Assembly (NCBI RefSeq): GCF_003333325.1
Contig: NZ_QOLC01000099.1
Coordinates: forward strand, 1-64,000
DNA from: Candidatus Ulvibacter alkanivorans
Lineage (GTDB): Bacteria > Bacteroidota > Bacteroidia > Flavobacteriales > Flavobacteriaceae
DNA: 64,000 bases
Direction of reading: 5' to 3'
The translations under genes and the position numbers were made by a program. Below the pieces are notes generated by a model. The model saw only the letters and a list, made by a program, of their open reading frames with translations. It was not told the DNA's origin and did no database searches. This document shows, one piece after another, positions 18,738 through 28,346 of this stretch (its first letter is position 1; every line of letters begins with the position of its first letter).

Positions 18738-19877
18738 ATGATGCACCTCGCTTTTCTTACTTCGGAATATCCGCACCCGCGAGTTTCTCGTGCGGCAGGA
18801 ATTGGTACAAGTATTAAAAATCTGGCAACTGCTTTGGTGGCAAAGAATATGCGGGTGAGTCTGTTTATCTATGCACAACAGGAAAATGCTGTCTTCGAAG
18901 AAAACGGAATTACCTTTCACCTTATTCAGAAAAAAAAATATCCGGTGCTGGGCTGGTTCCTTTATCGCAAACACCTACAAAACTATATAAATAAAACCCA
19001 TGCAAACGATCCCATCGATGCAATAGAAGCACCCGATTGGACAGGGATCACAGCCTTTATGAAATTAAAGATGCCGTTGGTGATCCGCTTACATGGTACC
19101 GATGCTTATTTTTGTGATCTAGAAGGGCGCACCCAAAAGAAGAAGAACTTTATGTTCGAAAAAAGAGCACTTGTTTCGGCAGATCATATTCTCTCAGTAA
19201 GTGATTTTACAGCACAACATACTAAAGACATCTTTACGCTCAAAAAACAAATCACCACTATTTATAACGGAATTGACGTGGATCAATTTCAACCTTTATC
19301 AGTTCCGGAGCGGCCCAAATCATTTGTCTATTTTGGTACGATAATTCGTAAAAAAGGGGTGTTCGAATTAGTGCAAGCATTCGAGAAAGTACTAAGCGAA
19401 GAACCGCAAGCCACTTTAACTTTAATTGGAAGAGACAGCTTAGATATACGCACCGGAGCCCATACTGTGTCCTTGTTGAATAAAAGCATCCATACTGCAA
19501 CTCAGGCGGCGATCACGCATAAATCTCATATGCCATATGAAGAAGTCAAAAAAGAGATCGCTGCAGCAACTGTGGTGGTGTTACCGAGTCATGCCGAGGC
19601 GTTTCCTATGTCTTGGTTAGAGGCGATGGCGATGGAAAAAGCGCTGGTCACTTCAAACATTGGGTGGGCTAATGAGTTAATGCAAGATGCCAAGACCGGC
19701 CGTATGGTCGACCCTACTAATATCGAAGCCTTAGCGGGAGCCATGATGGAGTTACTAGATTCCAAAGAGCTTCGGAAGCGCTATGGAAAAAATGCACGAC
19801 AACGAATAATAACTTCTTTTGCTTCGGAAAGCATTGTACAGCAGAACATAGCTTTTTATAAATCGATAGTCGAATGA
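18738..19877 (+). CDS. GT4-family glycosyltransferase
   Basis: 379 aa, GT-B fold. HLAFLTSEYPHPRVSRAAGIGTS at the N-terminus is typical of GT4 enzymes with an N-terminal glycine-rich acceptor loop; VIRLHGTDAYF near 115-125, YNGIDVDQF near 175-183, FGTIIRKKGVFELVQAF near 197-213 and VLPSHAEAFPMSWLEAMAMEKALV near 282-305 (EX7E) complete it. Start ATG ATG at 18738/18741. It follows the largest gap in the locus (81 bases, no recognisable promoter), so a secondary transcription start is possible. It overlaps the next gene by 4 bases. Confidence 0.92.
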   Translation: MMHLAFLTSEYPHPRVSRAAGIGTSIKNLATALVAKNMRVSLFIYAQQENAVFEENGITFHLIQKKKYPVLGWFLYRKHLQNYINKTHANDPIDAIEAPDWTGITAFMKLKMPLVIRLHGTDAYFCDLEGRTQKKKNFMFEKRALVSADHILSVSDFTAQHTKDIFTLKKQITTIYNGIDVDQFQPLSVPERPKSFVYFGTIIRKKGVFELVQAFEKVLSEEPQATLTLIGRDSLDIRTGAHTVSLLNKSIHTATQAAITHKSHMPYEEVKKEIAAATVVVLPSHAEAFPMSWLEAMAMEKALVTSNIGWANELMQDAKTGRMVDPTNIEALAGAMMELLDSKELRKRYGKNARQRIITSFASESIVQQNIAFYKSIVE

Positions 19878-21412
19878 TCATCATCCTACATCATAACGGA
19901 GCGTTTCGAGAAGCTGTATGTTCAAATGAAGGTGTGTTAAAAGTATCTGCTTCAGGTTCGATGTGCGAAGTGCTTTTTGAAGTAGCTGCTAGTTTTCCTG
20001 AAGCACTTATAGTATGGTGTGAAGAGCAATGGCGAGATTCTTTTAATGAGAATGAAGTCGCCTCTATTTTTCATCATCAACGGATCATGGCTTCCTATTC
20101 GGTTTCAGGAGTTCCGTTTTTTCCGAAGCAGTTAGGATACGTAGAAAATTCCCCATTTGTAAAGGTGGTTCAAGATATTACTTATCCAACTTGGCAAATG
20201 AGTATTGATGTAGGGGGTATATACGCGTCTGTTTTAAATGCAGTTGCTTCGGAAGGATTATCGAATGCTAATTTTTCTTTTTTTCTGAATGTTTTGGCCA
20301 AGCAGCTCATGCCACACGGACTGTTGTGCTATTCGGAACCAAAATTAGTAAAAGGTAAGCCTTCGGTTTATTCTGAAGCTTCTTTAAAGGCTTCAGAGCA
20401 GCAACTGTTCAATTTTATTAAGGCGAATTATAGAACAAGATGGCTCTGGCTTGCTTTGTTATGTGTTGTTATTTACGAGAAAAGAGTTCCTATCTTTTCA
20501 TTTTTACGCGCTCTTAGCTTCCGAAGAAAAAAGGTTTCCGAAGGGATTTTAACACATATTCCATTAGAATCTACCATTAAGAGTTCGAGAGACAATAGTA
20601 TCGATGTTATTATCCCAACCATGGGGCGTAAGGCTTATTTACACGATGTGCTAAAAGACCTTTCGCAACAAACCTTGTTGCCTAGTCGTGTGATCGTTGT
20701 AGAACAAGATCCCGACCCAAATACAAGTTCTTCGCTCGATTATATTGCTTCCGAAAATTGGCCCTTCGAGATCATATTAGAATTTACACATAGAACGGGC
20801 GCATGCAGGGCACGCAATCTGGCATTAACACATATACGCTCAGATTGGGTATTTATGGCAGATGATGACATCCGATTTCCGCCTTCGTTACTCAAATCGG
20901 CCATGCAATTTCTTCAAACTACAAACGCGAGTGCGTTTACCATGAGTTGCTTAATGGAAGGCGAACAAGAATCGGTTGCCAATGTCGTACAATGGATGAC
21001 TTTTGGTTCGGGTTGTTCTATTGTCGCTTCGGAAATAGCCAAAGAAACACAATACAATCTTGCTCTGGAATTTGGGTATGGGGAAGATAAGGATTACGGA
21101 ATGCAATTGCGAAACAAAGGCTGCGATGTACTTTATACACCTTTTATTCAACTGAAACATTTAAAAGCTCCCATGGGAGGTTTTCGCCAACCCGTTACTA
21201 AGCCTTGGGGGAAGGAGAAATTGGCTCCTAAGCCGGCACCTACGGTAATGCGATTTCAATTAGACCATCGAACTGCACAACAAACCAAAGGCTATAAACT
21301 GCAACTGTTTATAAAATATTACAGAAATCAGTCCGTTAAAAATCCATTTACGTATATTAAAAAAATGAAAAAAGCCTGGAATTCCAGTGTCTCTTGGGCG
21401 AAGCAACTATAA
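19874..21412 (+). CDS. two-domain protein: unrecognised N-terminal domain fused to GT2 glycosyltransferase
   Basis: 512 aa. Residues 1 to about 190 form a domain I cannot assign (it contains HHQRIMASYSV and YPTWQMSIDVGG). A hydrophobic stretch WLWLALLCVVIYE at about 193-205 and a basic linker follow. From about 235 a GT2 domain runs: DVIIPTMGRKAYLHDVL, VVEQDPDP, RTGACRARNLAL and FMADDDIRFP with the DxD site, then EFGYGEDKDYGMQLRNKG with the acid pair. ATG start overlaps the previous gene by 4 bases. The N-terminal part could be a degenerate transferase or an acceptor-recognition domain. Confidence 0.78.
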   Translation: MIIILHHNGAFREAVCSNEGVLKVSASGSMCEVLFEVAASFPEALIVWCEEQWRDSFNENEVASIFHHQRIMASYSVSGVPFFPKQLGYVENSPFVKVVQDITYPTWQMSIDVGGIYASVLNAVASEGLSNANFSFFLNVLAKQLMPHGLLCYSEPKLVKGKPSVYSEASLKASEQQLFNFIKANYRTRWLWLALLCVVIYEKRVPIFSFLRALSFRRKKVSEGILTHIPLESTIKSSRDNSIDVIIPTMGRKAYLHDVLKDLSQQTLLPSRVIVVEQDPDPNTSSSLDYIASENWPFEIILEFTHRTGACRARNLALTHIRSDWVFMADDDIRFPPSLLKSAMQFLQTTNASAFTMSCLMEGEQESVANVVQWMTFGSGCSIVASEIAKETQYNLALEFGYGEDKDYGMQLRNKGCDVLYTPFIQLKHLKAPMGGFRQPVTKPWGKEKLAPKPAPTVMRFQLDHRTAQQTKGYKLQLFIKYYRNQSVKNPFTYIKKMKKAWNSSVSWAKQL

Positions 21413-21417
21413 TAACT

Positions 21418-22416
21418 ATGAGATTCTCGCTTATTATCTGTACCTACATGCGACCCAAGCCGTTGCTCAACTTATTGGAGTCGGTTAACGCTCAAACCAG
21501 GTATCCCGATGCAATCATTATAGTTGACGGATCTACGAACAATGCCACCCGTAAAGCGTTAGAATTGGCTGATTTTAAAGGATTGGTCTACTACCAAGTA
21601 GAAGATGAGGATCGCGGGTTAACAAAACAACGAAATTTTGGTATCTCTAAAGTAGGAACAGACATCGATGTGGTTTGCTTTTTAGATGATGACATTGTAC
21701 TAACACCTACCTATTTTTCGACCTTATTAGAAACTTATGATCAGTATCCGGATGCCTTGGGCGTTGGAGGTTATATCATTAATGATGTAAATTGGCAACA
21801 ACTAAAGAATTCTCAGACTATTGCGACCGACCAATTTGCTTACGACGGGTGGGTCCGAAAGGATGGCTACCGATTTGTATTACGTAAAAAATTAGGACTA
21901 GACGCCGACCGCCCACCTGGATTTATGCCAACATTTGCACACGGACGAAGTGTGAGTTTCCTTCCACCCAGCGGTAAGATCTATAAAGTAGAACAGTTTA
22001 TGGGAGGGGTGTCATCGTATAAAAGAACGGTGTTGGAGGCACAGAAATTTTCAGAATATTTTGAAGGTTACGGACTTTATGAAGATGCCGATTATACTTT
22101 ACGTCTGTCTAAAAAAGGAGAATTGTATGTCCATACCGGAGCTAAGTTATATCATTATCACGAAGCTTCCGGACGCCCTAATCGTTATGCATATGGAAAG
22201 ATGGTCGTACGAAACGGCTGGTACGTTTGGCGCGTACGTTTTCCCGAGCCGTCACTAAAGGCGCGATTTAAATGGAATGCCGTATCTTTTATGCTTACGT
22301 TAATTAGATTGAGTAATGGCTTAACCAGTTCGAAGAAAAAGGAAGCATTTACCGAAGCTGCAGGAAGATTTGTTGGCTGGTTGAGTGTTTTAGTAAATCC
22401 CCCAAAGCGCAAGTGA
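21418..22416 (+). CDS. GT2-family glycosyltransferase
   Basis: 332 aa. ATG at 21418 is preferred to an in-frame TTG at 21394 because the GT2 fold opens at once with MRFSLIICTYMRPKPL and the upstream stretch is inside the previous gene. VDGSTNNATRKAL, RGLTKQRNFGIS and FLDDDIVLT (DxD) are the donor-site motifs; FEGYGLYEDADYTLRLSKKG is the catalytic acid block. A basic C-terminus ends with a hydrophobic patch. It overlaps the next gene by 4 bases through a GTGA junction. Confidence 0.9.
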   Translation: MRFSLIICTYMRPKPLLNLLESVNAQTRYPDAIIIVDGSTNNATRKALELADFKGLVYYQVEDEDRGLTKQRNFGISKVGTDIDVVCFLDDDIVLTPTYFSTLLETYDQYPDALGVGGYIINDVNWQQLKNSQTIATDQFAYDGWVRKDGYRFVLRKKLGLDADRPPGFMPTFAHGRSVSFLPPSGKIYKVEQFMGGVSSYKRTVLEAQKFSEYFEGYGLYEDADYTLRLSKKGELYVHTGAKLYHYHEASGRPNRYAYGKMVVRNGWYVWRVRFPEPSLKARFKWNAVSFMLTLIRLSNGLTSSKKKEAFTEAAGRFVGWLSVLVNPPKRK

Positions 22417-23525
22417 AATTTGTAATAATCACACATACTCTACATTTTATAAGCGAGAATCGGTTTTTTGCGTACGGTCCTTATATTCGTGAGATGAATT
22501 TATGGGCAAAGCATGTGGATGAACTTTTGGTCGTCGCTCCGGTAATGGATAAAGTACCTACGGTTATTCATGCCGCCTACGCCACAGACCGAATCGCAAT
22601 TTCGAGTATACCTTCCATTTCATTTATATCGGTGTGGCAGGCACTTCGCGCTATAATTTTGTTCCCGGTTATATGGTTAAAGATCTTCAGTGCTATGAGA
22701 AAGGCAGATCATATTCATTTGCGCTGTCCCGGTACCATTGGACTCATAGGTTGTTTCGTACAACTATTTTTTCCGAAGAAATCAAAAACTGCCAAATATG
22801 CCGGAAATTGGGATCCCAATGCGAAGCAACCCTTGAGCTATCGTCTTCAAAAATGGATATTGGCAAATCATCGTGTTACCAAGAACATGAAAGTGTTGGT
22901 CTATGGAGATTGGAAGCAAAAATCACCAAATGTCCACTCATTCTTCACAGCAACGTACCCTGCATCTATGAAAGAAACGCTGCAAAATAACTCGATTAGT
23001 GTGCCTTTTAAGTTCTTATTTGTAGGAAGCCTTACGTCCGGAAAACGCCCTTTATATGCCGTGCAACTTGTTGAAAAGCTACATAAGAATGGTGTTTTTT
23101 GTAGCTTGTCACTTTACGGTGAAGGCGCGGAAAGAGAGAAGATTGCAGCCTATCTCAAAGACCATCACCTTACAGACTTCATCACACTTCATGGCAATGT
23201 AAATAACGAGACTGTGACGGCTGCATATAAAGAGAGCGATTTTTTGATTCTTCCTTCCAAATCGGAAGGATGGCCAAAAGTAGTGGCCGAGGCTATGTTT
23301 TGGGGTGTTATCTCAATAGCAACGCCCATTTCGTGTGTGCCTTGGATGTTGGAGCATGGAAAACGCGGAATAGTATTGCAATTGGACTTGGAAGCTGATA
23401 CCCAGAAAATAACTACTTTGTTGACTGATAAAAAGATCCTTCAACAAATGTCGAAGCGCGCTCAAGATTGGTCACATATGTATACGCTTGATGCCTTTGA
23501 GAATGCAATTAAAAAGCTATTGTAA
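22413..23525 (+). CDS. GT4-family glycosyltransferase
   Basis: 370 aa, GT-B fold. FVIITHTLHFISENRFFAYG at the start, HLRCPGTIGLIG near 98-109, KFLFVGSLTSGKRPLYAV near 198-215, GEGAEREKI and ILPSKSEGWPKVVAEAMFWG near 275-294 (EX7E). Start is GTG at 22413, confirmed by the family N-terminus. One-base overlap with the next GT4 gene. Confidence 0.9.
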   Translation: MKFVIITHTLHFISENRFFAYGPYIREMNLWAKHVDELLVVAPVMDKVPTVIHAAYATDRIAISSIPSISFISVWQALRAIILFPVIWLKIFSAMRKADHIHLRCPGTIGLIGCFVQLFFPKKSKTAKYAGNWDPNAKQPLSYRLQKWILANHRVTKNMKVLVYGDWKQKSPNVHSFFTATYPASMKETLQNNSISVPFKFLFVGSLTSGKRPLYAVQLVEKLHKNGVFCSLSLYGEGAEREKIAAYLKDHHLTDFITLHGNVNNETVTAAYKESDFLILPSKSEGWPKVVAEAMFWGVISIATPISCVPWMLEHGKRGIVLQLDLEADTQKITTLLTDKKILQQMSKRAQDWSHMYTLDAFENAIKKLL

Positions 23526-24586
23526 TGCGGGTGCTACAACTCATAGACTCTTTAGACGCCGGTGGTGCCGAACGTATGTCGGTCACCATTGCAAATGCAT
23601 TGAGTACCCGGATCGATAGGTCTTATTTGTGTGCAAGTAGGAAAGAAGGGGTTTTAAAATCTGATTTGAAAAAAGATGTGGATTATCTTTTTCTTCGGAA
23701 ACAAAGCAGCCTTGATATTGCTGCATTGTTTCGATTGAAGCGATTCGTTACAAAGCACAAGATCGATGTTGTACATGCGCATACCACTTCCTATTTTTTA
23801 GCCACCTTGTTAAAAGGTCTATGTCCCAGAATCAATTTGGTTTGGCACGAACACCACGGAAAACGAACTGAAAGTAAAGCAAGCGAACATAAGATACTGC
23901 GGTTCTGCTCCCGATACTTTGATACTATCATTACGGTAAACGAAGCCTTGCAAGACTGGTGTTCGATTAATTTGCACACACGAAAAGTGATTTGTCTAAA
24001 GAATTTTGTAAATACAAAGTCGTTCGATTCGATAGCTAGATCGCGTGAAAATAATATAATTTGCTTGGCCAATCTTCGTGAACCAAAGGATCATCTGAAC
24101 TTACTTAGTGCATTTCGGAAAATTCACAAAGAAATTCCTAATTGGAAATTACAACTAATGGGGAAGGATTTTCAGGATGCGTATTCCGAAGAAATAAAGA
24201 AATATATAAGGACGCATTCGCTGCATTCTCGAGTAACTTTTTTAAGTCATGATCTGGCTGTTAGCGAAGTGCTTAAACCTGCAAAAATAGGCGTGTTGTC
24301 TTCCACAAGTGAGGGACTTCCTATGGCATTGTTAGAATACGGTGCAGCCGGGTTAGCCGTAGTTACTACGGCCGTAGGCGATTGTGAAAAAGTTATTAGT
24401 ACCTTTGGAAAAACGGTAGCCGTCAACGATAGCGAGGCACTGGCCAATGCCATCTTAGGGTATGCTTCCAACGAAACCCTGAGAACAAGTGATGCTGCCG
24501 CTTTTAGAGCACATATTGCAAAAAATTATTCGGTAGAAGCAGTTATTTCCCAATTAATAGAACTTTACTCTTTTGAGACGAATTAA
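23525..24586 (+). CDS. GT4-family glycosyltransferase
   Basis: 353 aa. VLQLIDSLDAGGAERM at 3-18 is the classic GT4 N-terminal glycine loop; HAHTTSYFLATLL near 85-97, ICLANLREPKDHLNLLSAF near 179-197 and GVLSSTSEGLPMALLEYGAAG near 257-277 (EX7E) follow. ATG start; overlaps the polymerase gene by 14 bases. Confidence 0.92.
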   Translation: MRVLQLIDSLDAGGAERMSVTIANALSTRIDRSYLCASRKEGVLKSDLKKDVDYLFLRKQSSLDIAALFRLKRFVTKHKIDVVHAHTTSYFLATLLKGLCPRINLVWHEHHGKRTESKASEHKILRFCSRYFDTIITVNEALQDWCSINLHTRKVICLKNFVNTKSFDSIARSRENNIICLANLREPKDHLNLLSAFRKIHKEIPNWKLQLMGKDFQDAYSEEIKKYIRTHSLHSRVTFLSHDLAVSEVLKPAKIGVLSSTSEGLPMALLEYGAAGLAVVTTAVGDCEKVISTFGKTVAVNDSEALANAILGYASNETLRTSDAAAFRAHIAKNYSVEAVISQLIELYSFETN

Positions 24587-25931
24587 GCCCTTAAAGAAAA
24601 TAACCTATATCCAATTGCTGGTATTGCATGCATTAATGGCGTTTGTGATATATATTTCTGAAGCTACTTCAAAGTTCTTTCTTTTTGGGATCATCATTTA
24701 TTTCCTGCAACGCATATTTGCCAATGGTAACAAAAAGGATGAGGTATTATTAGCAGCAGCCTATGTAACAGGATATGAGGTTTTTTCTAGGATGACAGGG
24801 GCCAATGTCATATCCTATGAGTTTGCGAAATATGCTGTAATCGGATTTTTACTTTTGGGTATGTTCTTTAAAGGGTTTACGAGGAAATCTTGGCCGTACA
24901 TATTCTTTATCTTTTTTTTGGTCCCTGGCGTTTACTTTTCTGCGGTGAATTTAAATTACGATACAAATTTTGCCAATGCGATCAGTTTTAATCTAAGTGG
25001 CCCACTGTGTCTGGCTATGTCTGCCTTATATTGTTATAATCGGAAAATGCCATTTGAACGATTACAACAAATCTTATTAGCCTTAATGCTGCCAATATTT
25101 ACGATGACGGTGCACCTGTATTTGTACACACCTAATATTAGGGACGCACTGTCGGGTACACAATCTAACTTTGCTGCTTCAGGCGGCTTTGGGCCAAACC
25201 AAGTAGCGACTATTCTAGGATTGGGAATGTTCATTCTGTTTACTAGGCTGTTTACGGTAAAGTCAAGAATGATTAACATCATCGATCTGGCATTACTGGC
25301 ATTTATGAGTTACCGAGGTATTGTGACTTTTTCACGCGGAGGGATCATCACGGCTGCAATATGTGCAGTAGCATTTCTCTTGGTGTATCTGTGGTACGCG
25401 CGACCCAAAGACAGAGCCATATTACTTCCTAAAATTGGATTAGTGACAATTGTGATTTCCGTTACCTGGATGATCACTTCTGTTTTTACGGAAGGTCTTA
25501 TCGATAAACGGTATTCCAATCAAGATGCGGCAGGTCGATTAAAAGAAGATGTGAGTACCGGTCGTGCCGAATTGATAGAATCTGAATTAGACGCATTCTT
25601 TGAATATCCCCTCACGGGAATTGGTGTAGGTAAGATTCGTGAATACCGATATGAGAAAACAGGTACCTTGGCCGCAACTCATAATGAAATGAGCCGTATC
25701 TTGTCCGAACATGGTATGTTTGGGTTTATGGCCCTATTAGTTTTATTATTTACACCTTTAATCTTTCGAATAAGACACCGGTCTAATCTGTATTTGTTCT
25801 CGTTTTTAATTTTTTGGTTCCTGACCATTAACCACTCGTCCATGCGAATTGCGGCACCGGCCTTTATCTATGGGCTAAGCTTAATCACAATTTACAATGC
25901 AAAAAAGAAGCGTCTTATACATAGGAAATAA
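24573..25931 (+). CDS. O-antigen polymerase/ligase-like membrane protein (Wzy/WaaL type)
   Basis: 452 aa with roughly ten to twelve hydrophobic segments. The large periplasmic loop (about 320-375) contains GIGVGKIREYRYEKTG and ATHNEMSRILSEHGMFG, the H-N-E containing block of the Wzy_C/O-antigen ligase family. It probably polymerises lipid-linked repeat units in the periplasm; ligation to a lipid core cannot be excluded. TTG start at 24573, inside the previous gene; the next gene starts 35 bases before its stop. It is the only polymerase candidate in the window. Confidence 0.82.
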   Translation: MRRIKPLKKITYIQLLVLHALMAFVIYISEATSKFFLFGIIIYFLQRIFANGNKKDEVLLAAAYVTGYEVFSRMTGANVISYEFAKYAVIGFLLLGMFFKGFTRKSWPYIFFIFFLVPGVYFSAVNLNYDTNFANAISFNLSGPLCLAMSALYCYNRKMPFERLQQILLALMLPIFTMTVHLYLYTPNIRDALSGTQSNFAASGGFGPNQVATILGLGMFILFTRLFTVKSRMINIIDLALLAFMSYRGIVTFSRGGIITAAICAVAFLLVYLWYARPKDRAILLPKIGLVTIVISVTWMITSVFTEGLIDKRYSNQDAAGRLKEDVSTGRAELIESELDAFFEYPLTGIGVGKIREYRYEKTGTLAATHNEMSRILSEHGMFGFMALLVLLFTPLIFRIRHRSNLYLFSFLIFWFLTINHSSMRIAAPAFIYGLSLITIYNAKKKRLIHRK

Positions 25932-26916
25932 ACTTTCTAAATCGGGAAGTACGGTTACTTCTATAGAGACCTTAGGTGCTTTTTTACGGCAGGAAGGTTT
26001 TCGCGTGCGTACGGCTTCATCGCTGCGAAACAAGTACCTCAGAATGTTGCATATGTTATGGTCCACACTACGGTATTCAGCTACGATCGATAAAGTGTTG
26101 ATCGATACCTATAGCACTCAAAATTTTTTATATGCCGTTGCTGTGGCTAAGTTGTGTCGGCTGTTGAAACTTCCGTATATACCAATACTTAGAGGCGGGA
26201 ATTTACCCGAACGACTCAAAAGCAGTCCGTCGCAATGTCAAGAACTGTTTGGATTAGCTGCGATGAATGTAGCTCCATCATCCTATTTAATGGAGGCATT
26301 TAAAAGGGAAGGCTTTACCAATCTGGTGTATATACGAAACACCATCGATCTGAGTCAATATACGTTTCGACTTCGGAAACAGATCGCACCAAAATTGATA
26401 TGGGTGCGTTCTTTCAGTAGTATCTACAACCCATTGCTAGCATTGCAAATTTTACAACAACTACGCTCCGAAGGATACAATGCCGAATTGTGTATGGTGG
26501 GTCCTGAAAAAGACGATTCATTAAAAGCGTGTAAGGATTTTTCCGAAGCAAACAATTTAAATGTGACCTACACCGGACTGCTGCCTAAGCAAGATTGGAT
26601 CGCATTGGCTTCAGATTACGATATCTTTATCAATACCACGAATTTTGACAATACCCCGGTAAGTGTTATCGAGGCAATGGCCTTGGGGTTGGTTGTTGTT
26701 TCAACAGATGTGGGAGGAATCCCTTACCTAATTGAAGACAAGAGTGACGGTATGCTGGTGCCGCCAAATGATGCCTTGGTATTTTCCGAAGCAATCAAAA
26801 CTTTACTGGCTACGCCCCACTTAGTGGAAAAATTATCTAAGAATGCCAGACGTAAAGCAGAAAGCTTCGATTGGAAATCGGTGAAACATAGTTGGATACA
26901 ACTTTTAAACCAATAA
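25897..26916 (+). CDS. GT4-family glycosyltransferase
   Basis: 339 aa. LYIGNKLSKSGSTVTSIETLG at the start gives the N-terminal loop; LIWVRSFSSIYNPLLALQ near 164-181, MVGPEKDDSLKAC near 197-209 and FINTTNFDNTPVSVIEAMALGLVVV near 241-265 (EX7E) are the donor domain. ATG start overlaps the polymerase gene by 35 bases, the longest overlap in the locus. A 35-base gap precedes the initiating transferase. Confidence 0.9.
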   Translation: MQKRSVLYIGNKLSKSGSTVTSIETLGAFLRQEGFRVRTASSLRNKYLRMLHMLWSTLRYSATIDKVLIDTYSTQNFLYAVAVAKLCRLLKLPYIPILRGGNLPERLKSSPSQCQELFGLAAMNVAPSSYLMEAFKREGFTNLVYIRNTIDLSQYTFRLRKQIAPKLIWVRSFSSIYNPLLALQILQQLRSEGYNAELCMVGPEKDDSLKACKDFSEANNLNVTYTGLLPKQDWIALASDYDIFINTTNFDNTPVSVIEAMALGLVVVSTDVGGIPYLIEDKSDGMLVPPNDALVFSEAIKTLLATPHLVEKLSKNARRKAESFDWKSVKHSWIQLLNQ

Positions 26917-26951
26917 ATAAATCCATATTTTTACAGCCCTAGACCTAGCCA

Positions 26952-28343
26952 ATGACCCAAAAATCGAATATCCATTTCGATATTTCCGAACGTAAGATCC
27001 TGTTACGCATCCTAGATATTACAAGTGTATTGTCATTGTTATATCTCGTCGGACTCGTTTTTAACTTCGATTATTTTAAGATCAATGGTGATCACTGGGT
27101 ATGGTCTATCGTATTGGGATTGTATCTTACCGTGTTTGCGACGATCTTCGAACTGTACAATTTACAAAAGGCGAGCAAGTTCGAGGTGGTGGTACAAAAT
27201 ATTATACTAACCTCTTCGGTAACGGTGCTGTTCTATTTGCTAACACCTTTCTTTACGCCCACATTGCCCGAAAATCGACTGCAGATCGTCTATTTTTATC
27301 TATCGGTGAATCTAGCACTGTTTGTTTGGCGATACGCTTATATAACGCTTATTTCGGCACCACGCTTTAACAAACGGGTGCTGTTGTTGGCGAATGGTAA
27401 AGATGTTGATCTTATTGTGGAATCTTTACAAAAATCAGATCCCAACTATAGAGTCGTAGGTTTTATTAATACCAGTTCAAATTCTAAGAATGTGATCGTA
27501 TCCGATATTCCGGAATTTGGAGTGGAAGATGTCGCCGGAGTGGTACAGACCCATTCGATCTCTGAGATCGTGGTAGGTTTACCGCAAGGTGAGGGGATGA
27601 CGGTTTTTCTCAACAATCAATTGATCTCGTTGCTGGAACGCGGCGTTTACGTACGTGAATATACACAGGTATACGAAGAGATTAATCGCCGTGTACCGGT
27701 GCAGCATGTTGAAAAGCATTTTTACAGGTATTTTCCATTTAGCAGAAGTAATCAGAATAAATTGTATTTATTCTTTCACCGTATGCTCGATCTGCTGTTC
27801 TCGCTTATTGGATTGGTCTTCGGACTTATTATTTTTCCAATTATTCTCTTCGGAAACCTATTTGCTAACCGAGGCCCTTTGTTTTACACACAAACCCGTA
27901 TTGGGAAGAACGGGACGCCGTTCAAGATTTTTAAACTGCGAAGTATGGTAGTTGACGCCGAAAGGGATGGAGCGAAATTCGCTGAAAAAAAGGATGTACG
28001 GATCACAAAATTTGGTCGGTTTTTACGACGTACGCGAATTGATGAGATCCCACAATTCATCAACGTTATTAAAGGCGATATGAGTGTAATAGGACCTCGT
28101 CCCGAACGCCCGGTATTTGTGAAAGAACTTTCAGAAAAGATCCCATTTTACGAAATAAGACATTTGGTAAAACCCGGTGTAACAGGTTGGGCACAGGTTA
28201 ATGCAAAATATGGAATGACTGAGGAGGATGCGTTAGAAAAGCTTCAATATGATCTCTATTATATCAAACACCGAAGTTTGTTCCTAGACATTAGCATCGT
28301 GATAAAGACATTAAGTACTATTATATTCTTCCGAGGACAATAA
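26952..28343 (+). CDS. polyprenyl-phosphate sugar-1-phosphate transferase (WcaJ/ExoY-type), initiating enzyme
   Basis: 463 aa. Four membrane segments within about 17-135, a Rossmann-like cytoplasmic segment (about 140-235, RVLLLANGKDVD), a further membrane helix at about 281-304, then the catalytic bacterial sugar-transferase domain with FKIFKLRSM at 324-332, RRTRIDEIPQF near 359-369 and GPRPERP at 381-387. It transfers a sugar-1-phosphate to undecaprenyl phosphate to begin the repeat unit. It is the last gene of the plus-strand locus; its stop lies 3 bases from the stop of the opposing DUF4105 gene, with no obvious terminator between them. Confidence 0.93.
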   Translation: MTQKSNIHFDISERKILLRILDITSVLSLLYLVGLVFNFDYFKINGDHWVWSIVLGLYLTVFATIFELYNLQKASKFEVVVQNIILTSSVTVLFYLLTPFFTPTLPENRLQIVYFYLSVNLALFVWRYAYITLISAPRFNKRVLLLANGKDVDLIVESLQKSDPNYRVVGFINTSSNSKNVIVSDIPEFGVEDVAGVVQTHSISEIVVGLPQGEGMTVFLNNQLISLLERGVYVREYTQVYEEINRRVPVQHVEKHFYRYFPFSRSNQNKLYLFFHRMLDLLFSLIGLVFGLIIFPIILFGNLFANRGPLFYTQTRIGKNGTPFKIFKLRSMVVDAERDGAKFAEKKDVRITKFGRFLRRTRIDEIPQFINVIKGDMSVIGPRPERPVFVKELSEKIPFYEIRHLVKPGVTGWAQVNAKYGMTEEDALEKLQYDLYYIKHRSLFLDISIVIKTLSTIIFFRGQ

Positions 28344-28346
28344 AAA

